DNA of 64,000 nt from CALCEB01 sp035531475 (GTDB lineage: Bacteria > Acidobacteriota > Terriglobia > UBA7540): contig DATKST010000101.1 in assembly GCA_035531475.1 (NCBI GenBank), positions 1 through 64,000 of the forward strand. The letters are read 5' to 3'. The notes beneath the pieces were generated by a model. The model was given only the letters and a program-made list of their open reading frames with translations, was not told the origin of the DNA and made no database searches. Each line of letters opens with the position of its first letter. Positions within the stretch are counted from its first letter, which is position 1. Below, in pieces: positions 59,830 through 64,000 of this stretch. The position numbers were made by a program, and so were the translations under genes.

Positions 59830-60609
59830 TCACAGCACTCGCGCCTCATTCTTCAGCTTGTCCACCAGCTTCACTGCAATTTCCCTGGCGCTGCCTTCCA
59901 GATATTCTGTCTTCGACTGTTTGATGGGCGGGTAGATTTTCAGGATGCTCAAGCCGGGCTTGATCTCCTGCGGGCTGATGCCAAGACCGGCAAGCGAAAC
60001 CTTGCGAATCGGCTTGTTCTTCGCCGCCATAATCCCTTTCAGAGTCGCGTAACGCGGTTTGTTGATGCCGGATTGGATGGTCAACACGGCAGGCAGCGGC
60101 ATCTCAATCCATTGGAACCATCCCGCTTCCAGTTCGCGTTTCACTCGCATCCGGCCGCCGTTCACCTCGATCTGCATGATGATGGTCGAGTGCGGCAAGC
60201 CCAAGAATTCGGCCAGCATCACGCCCGTCTGGGCAAATCCCAGATCGTCCGATTGCAAGCCGGTCACGATCAGGTCCGGATTCTCCGGCTGCAAAGCTGC
60301 CGCAAAGACCTTGGCGATCCCGTTGGCGTCCAAACCCTCGAACGCGGCGTCCTCCAGGTGCAAAGCGCGGTCCGCGCCCTTGGCCAATGCTTCCTTGATC
60401 GCCTGCGTGGCGCGCGCCGGCCCCAACGAGCAAATCACCACTTCACCACCTTGCGCTTCCTTCAGCCGCAGCGCTTCCTCCAGGGCATAAATGTCCGGCT
60501 CATTCACTTCATAATTGATGTCGGTTTCCTGGATCCAGGTCCCCGCGGCGTTGATCCGCAACACCGAGTCACGCGAGGGAACCTGCTTCAGGCATACGGC
60601 AATTTTCAT
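59830..60609 (-). CDS. etfB: Electron transfer flavoprotein subunit beta
   Basis: 259 residues from the ATG at 60609 (MKIAVCLKQVPSRDSVLRIN); the frame is open further upstream only through the palindrome region. ETF-beta marks are NEPDIYALEEALRLKEAQGG, LGPARATQAIKEALAKGADRALHL and VTGLQSDDLGFAQTGVMLAE (nucleotide binding, AMP in classical ETFs). It forms a heterodimer with EtfA. It lies upstream of etfA, and the pair probably connects fatty-acid or amino-acid oxidation to respiration. Confidence 0.92.
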   Translation of the reverse strand: MKIAVCLKQVPSRDSVLRINAAGTWIQETDINYEVNEPDIYALEEALRLKEAQGGEVVICSLGPARATQAIKEALAKGADRALHLEDAAFEGLDANGIAKVFAAALQPENPDLIVTGLQSDDLGFAQTGVMLAEFLGLPHSTIIMQIEVNGGRMRVKRELEAGWFQWIEMPLPAVLTIQSGINKPRYATLKGIMAAKNKPIRKVSLAGLGISPQEIKPGLSILKIYPPIKQSKTEYLEGSAREIAVKLVDKLKNEARVL

Positions 60610-60643
60610 GGGTGTCATTGCATCGCGGGAAATCCCGGTACCA

Positions 60644-60794
60644 TCAGGGCACGGTTTTAACCGTGCCGGCTTAGCGCCGGAACTTTTCTCTTTTGTCTCG
60701 CATCCCGAACGGTCCGTTACAACGGACCGTTCGGGATGCGAGACAAAAGACGATCGAAACACGGTTCGTCGGCACGGTTAAAACCGTGCCCTGA
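60644..60794. repeat. Large nested perfect palindrome
   Basis: The outer arms 60644-60667 and 60771-60794 are perfect complements of 24 bp (TCAGGGCACGG... against ...CCGTGCCCTGA). Inside, 60690-60718 and 60721-60749 are perfect complements of 29 bp around a 2-base loop (arm starting CTTTTGTCTCGCATCCCGAA). Flanks CGGTACCA (60636-60643) and CGGTCCCC (60795-60802) share 6 of 8 positions, a possible decayed target duplication. It lies between etfB and fabF. Confidence 0.85.
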
Positions 60795-60869
60795 CGGTCC
60801 CCGGTCGAAAGTCCACGAATAACCCGGTTTCCATGGCGGCAAGCGGAAAAAGACGAGCACCGCAGCCGC

Positions 60870-62111
60870 TCACGGCTCAAAGGCTTTTAACAAAAGGGCC
60901 GCGTTGGTCCCTCCGAACCCGAAGGAATTGGAGAGCGCGTACCGGATTGCGGCGGGTCTCGCCACGTTCGGAACGTAATCCAAATCGCAATCCGGATCAG
61001 GATTTTGGTAATTAATTGTGGGCGGAAGAATCTGATCGCGAAGGGCCAGCGTGGTAAGTCCTGCTTCCAGGCCTCCGGCGCCACCCAGCAGATGACCGGT
61101 CATCGATTTCGTCGAGCTGACCGCCAGCTTTTGGGCGTGATCGCCAAACACCTTCTTGATGGCCAGGGTTTCCAGGCGGTCGTTATACTGCGTGGAAGTG
61201 CCATGGGCGTTGATATAATCCACCTGCTCCGGCAGAACCTTGGCGTCAGTCAGGGTGTTTTGCATCACCCGGGCGCCGCCGCTGGCGTCTTCTGAGGGCG
61301 CCGTAATGTGATAGGCGTCGCCGGACATGCCGTAGCCCACAATCTCCGCCAGGATATTGGCGTTGCGGCGCTGAGCAAAGCCCAGTTCCTCAAGAATGAT
61401 GATTCCAGCGCCCTCACCGATTACGAATCCGTCGCGGTCGCGGTCAAAAGGCCGGCTGGCTTCTTCCGGCGCGTCATTGCGCGTGGAAAGGGCGCGCATC
61501 GCCCCGAATCCGCCCACCCCCATCGGCGTAATGGCGGCTTCGGTTCCGCCGCAGATCATCACGTCCGCGTCGCAGCGGCTGATGATGCGAAATGAATCGC
61601 CCACAGCGTGGGCGCTGGACGAGCACGCCGTGCACGTGGCGGAATTCGGTCCTCGCGCCCCCCAACGGATCGAAATGAAACCCGAGGCCATATTGACAAT
61701 GGTGGCGGGAATGAAAAAAGGGGAAATTCTTCGCGGCCCGCCCTGCATCAGGGCCGTGTGCTCGCGCTCAATGACGTCAAAGCCCCCAATGCCGGACCCG
61801 ATGTAAACGCCAACCCGGTCCGCCACCTCCGCCGTCACCTTGAGCCCCGACTGCTCCATCGCGAATTGCGAAGCGGCCAGGGCAAACTGAATAAACAGAC
61901 CCATCTTCTTCAGTTCTTTCTTGGCGATGAACTGAAGCGGGTCGAACCCCTTAACTTCCGCCGCAATCGTCGTAGAAAAGCCGGTCGTACCAAAATGGGT
62001 GATGGGCGCCACACCACTCTTGCCCGCCAGGATGTTCTTCCAGCTTTCCTCCGTCCCCACGCCCAATGCGGTCACCAATCCCACGCCCGTAACCACAACC
62101 CTTCGTGCCAA
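60870..62111 (-). CDS. fabF: 3-oxoacyl-ACP synthase II
   Basis: 413 residues from the ATG at 62111 (MARRVVVTGVGLVTALGVGTE). It extends fatty acids by condensing malonyl-ACP with acyl-ACP. The catalytic Cys is in TCTACSSSAHAVGDSF, His in NAHGTSTQYND and the second His in STKSMTGHLLGGAGGLEA. FGFGGTNA near the C-terminus is also typical. It follows acpP by 35 bp in the same direction. The sequence fits FabF rather than FabB. Confidence 0.95.
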   Translation of the reverse strand: MARRVVVTGVGLVTALGVGTEESWKNILAGKSGVAPITHFGTTGFSTTIAAEVKGFDPLQFIAKKELKKMGLFIQFALAASQFAMEQSGLKVTAEVADRVGVYIGSGIGGFDVIEREHTALMQGGPRRISPFFIPATIVNMASGFISIRWGARGPNSATCTACSSSAHAVGDSFRIISRCDADVMICGGTEAAITPMGVGGFGAMRALSTRNDAPEEASRPFDRDRDGFVIGEGAGIIILEELGFAQRRNANILAEIVGYGMSGDAYHITAPSEDASGGARVMQNTLTDAKVLPEQVDYINAHGTSTQYNDRLETLAIKKVFGDHAQKLAVSSTKSMTGHLLGGAGGLEAGLTTLALRDQILPPTINYQNPDPDCDLDYVPNVARPAAIRYALSNSFGFGGTNAALLLKAFEP

Positions 62112-62146
62112 GCCTCGTTCCTCCTTCGCAAGCTGCGTCCGGGGTC

Positions 62147-62395
62147 TCAGTTCGTGGCCGGCTTGACGTGGGCCTGAATGTAATCCACGGAGTCTTTGAC
62201 CGTTTGGATTTTCTCCGCGTCCTCGTCCGGAATCTCAATTCCAAAAGACTCCTCGAAGGTCATCACCAATTCCACAATGTCCAGGGAATCGGCCCCCAGA
62301 TCATCGATGATGTGGGCGCTTGGAGTCACCTCCTGCTCATCCACACCCAGTTGTTCCACAATGAGTTGCTTCACTTTTTCTTCGATGGAAGCCAT
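62147..62395 (-). CDS. acpP: Acyl carrier protein
   Basis: 82 residues from the ATG at 62395 (MASIEEKVKQLIVEQLGVDE), preceded by an AGGAGGATGG ribosome site. The phosphopantetheine-bearing Ser is in DLGADSLDIVELVMTFEESF. It carries growing acyl chains. It lies upstream of fabF and downstream of fabG, with a MITE in the fabG-acpP spacer, in the typical fabD-fabG-acpP-fabF order. Confidence 0.95.
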   Translation of the reverse strand: MASIEEKVKQLIVEQLGVDEQEVTPSAHIIDDLGADSLDIVELVMTFEESFGIEIPDEDAEKIQTVKDSVDYIQAHVKPATN

Positions 62396-62704
62396 CCGTC
62401 CATCCTCCTCGGATTTTAGGGTCTGCCATTCCAGCAATAACCAGCCAACGATAACAAGAAAAAACTTCGTCCGGTCCGCTTCTTCCAAAGTGTTTGTCGC
62501 GGCCCGGCGAAACCATTAAGATAGCATGATTTTGGCGCGAAGGACTTGACCTTCAGCGAAAGGTAGTGGGTTAGTTTGCTGTAGCGGCGGTCTCTGACCG
62601 CCGGAAACGGTTCAAGAATAAAGTTCAGCGGTCAGAGACCGCCGCTACAGCCGCAAAAATAGTCCACTACCCAGCGAACTGAATCCCGCGTGGCGCCGTT
62701 CGGC
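62396..62704. other. fabG-acpP spacer with a MITE
   Basis: The 309 bp between fabG and acpP contain the family-1 MITE at 62562-62671 and no gene. The strong AGGAGG ribosome site of acpP lies at its low-coordinate end. In other bacteria these genes are close, so the MITE insertion may have enlarged the spacer. Confidence 0.6.
62562..62671. mobile_element. Family-1 MITE (110 bp) in the fab operon
   Basis: The ends are GGTAGTGG and CCACTACC with CGGCGGTCTCTGACCGCCG stem arms. Flanks CAGCGAAA (62554-62561) and CAGCGAAC (62672-62679) match at 7 of 8 positions, supporting an 8-bp target duplication. Confidence 0.88.
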
Positions 62705-63463
62705 CTATGCCATAAACATGCCGCCGTTGACGTTCAGGCAATGCCCCGTGATGTAACTCGCTTCATCCGTCACCAGGAAGCGCACCGCCAGCGCCACATC
62801 GCGGTCCGTCCCCATGCGGTTCAGCGGCACCATGCTCAAGATCCGGTTCTTTATGGCATCGGGCAGATGGGCCGTCATGGCCGTGTCAATGAATCCCGGC
62901 GCCACTGCATTCACCGTAATATTGCGGCTGCCCACTTCCGCCGCCACCGCCTTCGTCAGGCCGATCAGGCCGGCTTTGGAGGCAATATAATTGGACTGCC
63001 CGGCGTTCCCCGCTTGGGCTACCACCGAGGTAATATTCACAATTCGTCCCGACCGTTGCCGCACCATGCCGGGAAGAACGGCGCGGATACAATGGAACGC
63101 TCCATCCAGGTTGGTGCGCAGGACGGTATCCCAGTCTTCCACCTTCATGCGCATCAGCAGGTTATCCTTGGTAATCCCGGCGTTGTTCACTAATACTTCG
63201 ATTCTTTCCCAGGCTTCGAGGATACGGGCGAAGCCTTCCTTTACAGATTCGGGTTGGGCCACGTCCAGGCTCATCACCAGGGACTTCACTCCAAACTGTT
63301 CCACTTCCTGAGCGACGGCGGCCAATTTATCAGCATTGCGGCTGGCCAGAGCCACGTCGGCGCCGGCTTCAGCCAGAGCCAGCGCGCAGGCCCGCCCGAT
63401 GCCTTGGGACGCGCCGGTGATCACCGCCTTTTTCCCTCGCAGGCTTCTCGAATCAGTTGCCAA
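62705..63463 (-). CDS. fabG: 3-oxoacyl-ACP reductase
   Basis: 252 residues from a TTG at 63463 (MATDSRSLRGKKAVITGASQ). This start is chosen because GGGAGGG lies 10 bases upstream and conservation begins there; the longer frame would overlap fabD extensively. It is an SDR fold: TGASQGIGRACALALAEAGA (NADP motif), NNAGITKDNLLMRM, catalytic Ser in NITSVVAQAG and YxxxK in NYIASKAGLIGLTKA. It reduces 3-oxoacyl-ACP with NADPH. It overlaps the fabD stop by about 11 bp, showing tight coupling. Confidence 0.93.
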   Translation of the reverse strand: MATDSRSLRGKKAVITGASQGIGRACALALAEAGADVALASRNADKLAAVAQEVEQFGVKSLVMSLDVAQPESVKEGFARILEAWERIEVLVNNAGITKDNLLMRMKVEDWDTVLRTNLDGAFHCIRAVLPGMVRQRSGRIVNITSVVAQAGNAGQSNYIASKAGLIGLTKAVAAEVGSRNITVNAVAPGFIDTAMTAHLPDAIKNRILSMVPLNRMGTDRDVALAVRFLVTDEASYITGHCLNVNGGMFMA

Positions 63464-64000
63464 CGGTTTCGAGCCCTCCCAACGTTTCCTCCAGCGAAGC
63501 CGGACTGTCAACCCGCCAGCACAGAGCTCCGCGGTCAATCTGGCGCATCAGACCGGAGAGAACTTTTCCGGGGCCCACTTCGACGAAACGATCAGCGCCC
63601 TCAGCGCGCAACCGGCGCATCGACTCTTCCCAGCGCACCGGCGATGATACTTGCCGCTTCAACCCGTCGCGGACTTCGTGGGCAAAACGCACGGGACGGG
63701 CGTCTACGTTGTTCACCAAGGGGCAGGCCGGGTCGCAAAGGGAGACGGCGTCCAATTCCGGCGTCAGGCGGTCCGCCGCGGGCTTCATCAGAGAACTATG
63801 GAACGGCGCGCTCACATTCAGTATCAAGGCCCGCTTGGCGCCCCGCTGCTTGGCGATTTCAACAGCCCTTGCCACAGCACCGGCATGACCCGCAATCACC
63901 ACCTGGCCGGGAGCGTTGAGATTGGCAGCGGAGACCACTTCCCCTTGCGCGGCTTCGGCGCACACCTCATCCACCACCGAACGGTCCAGCCCCAACAATG
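63453..64000 (-). CDS. fabD: Malonyl-CoA:ACP transacylase, 3' part (cut by window end)
   Basis: The frame is open to the window edge. The N-terminal part with the GHSLGE nucleophile lies outside. Visible are SAANLNAPGQVVIAGHAGAV, KRALILNVSAPFHSSLMKPA (catalytic His) and EVGPGKVLSGLMRQI. It loads malonyl groups on ACP. fabG follows with an 11-bp overlap. Confidence 0.92.
   Translation of the reverse strand, partial: LLGLDRSVVDEVCAEAAQGEVVSAANLNAPGQVVIAGHAGAVARAVEIAKQRGAKRALILNVSAPFHSSLMKPAADRLTPELDAVSLCDPACPLVNNVDARPVRFAHEVRDGLKRQVSSPVRWEESMRRLRAEGADRFVEVGPGKVLSGLMRQIDRGALCWRVDSPASLEETLGGLETVGN

Noticed and set aside
1..64000. tRNA, rRNA, replication origin, prophage or complete IS in the window
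   Set aside because: No T-arm-like GTTCRA motif in a cloverleaf context, no rRNA sequence, no dnaA-box cluster, no phage structural genes and no intact transposase were seen by eye; tRNAscan-SE, Infernal and ISfinder searches would be needed to exclude small cases.

Overview
The window is about 58-60% G+C and most resembles a chromosome segment of a Gram-negative soil bacterium, probably an acidobacterium (Acidobacteriota). This is inferred from the mix of a homodimeric-type pyruvate dehydrogenase, a PEP-CTERM protein, a VC1184-type aminotransferase, a BamD lipoprotein with a long basic tail, a PIG-L deacetylase with a large C-terminal extension, and very abundant small palindromic elements. 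No rRNA or tRNA gene, CRISPR array, phage or complete insertion sequence was found.

Region 1 (1-4.4 kb) is an accessory and decaying island. It holds the first 41 codons of an ABC-transporter ATPase, a BrnT/BrnA toxin-antitoxin pair whose toxin gene is split by a 41-bp element, about 105-bp direct repeats flanking that pair, a DUF5677-like membrane protein, a frameshifted protein with a HEPN-like motif, and a decayed YgiT-zinc-finger/DUF4258-like toxin-antitoxin pair.

Region 2 (4.4-14.4 kb) has a LysM plus putative glycosidase, a PEP-CTERM protein, an AI-2E family permease, a ROK sugar kinase, a transposase relic, a class V aminotransferase, an MFS carrier and inorganic pyrophosphatase.

Region 3 (14.4-25.6 kb) is the 2-oxoacid dehydrogenase cluster. 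sucA-sucB face left and aceE-aceF-lpd face right across a 1.07-kb intergenic region. The single lpd presumably serves both complexes.

Region 4 (25.7-42.3 kb) contains paired M16 proteases, aroC, def-fmt (N-formylmethionine metabolism), a beta-lactamase-fold hydrolase overlapping a multidomain PIG-L deacetylase, a beta-propeller protein, a DUF971 protein with the Mrp/ApbC Fe-S carrier, cystathionine beta-synthase, a DJ-1/PfpI protein, a ThuA protein and a small zinc ribbon.

Region 5 (42.4-53.9 kb) is nitrogen sensing (amtB, glnB/K, glnD), then a lone AsnC-type domain, a REC-GGDEF diguanylate cyclase, a phosphofructokinase with the pyrophosphate-type signature, an unidentified membrane protein, and an epimerase-like protein overlapping bamD.

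Region 6 (54.1-57.8 kb) has two ECF sigma/anti-sigma pairs in tandem. The first anti-sigma is fused to a bactofilin-like beta-helix and several membrane spans. Region 7 (57.8-64 kb) carries a Cys-rich protein, etfA/etfB and the fatty-acid cluster fabF-acpP-fabG-fabD, with fabD cut by the window end.

The most striking non-coding signal is a family of miniature inverted-repeat elements with ends GGTAGTGG/CCACTACC. Eight copies were seen: 640, 13507, 24071, 28567, 41894, 48048, 51674 and 62562. Several are bordered by 8-bp duplications. Two are perfect (CAAAAGAC at 24063/24181 and CGCCGGCC at 28559/28744) and three match at 7 of 8 bases. The ends are shared while the interior palindromes differ. 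A second family (ends near CCAATACTGTTCACTTA) and a third (CTCTCCCCGCAAGCGGGGAGAG hairpins with arms around CCCTCACCC) fill many other gaps.
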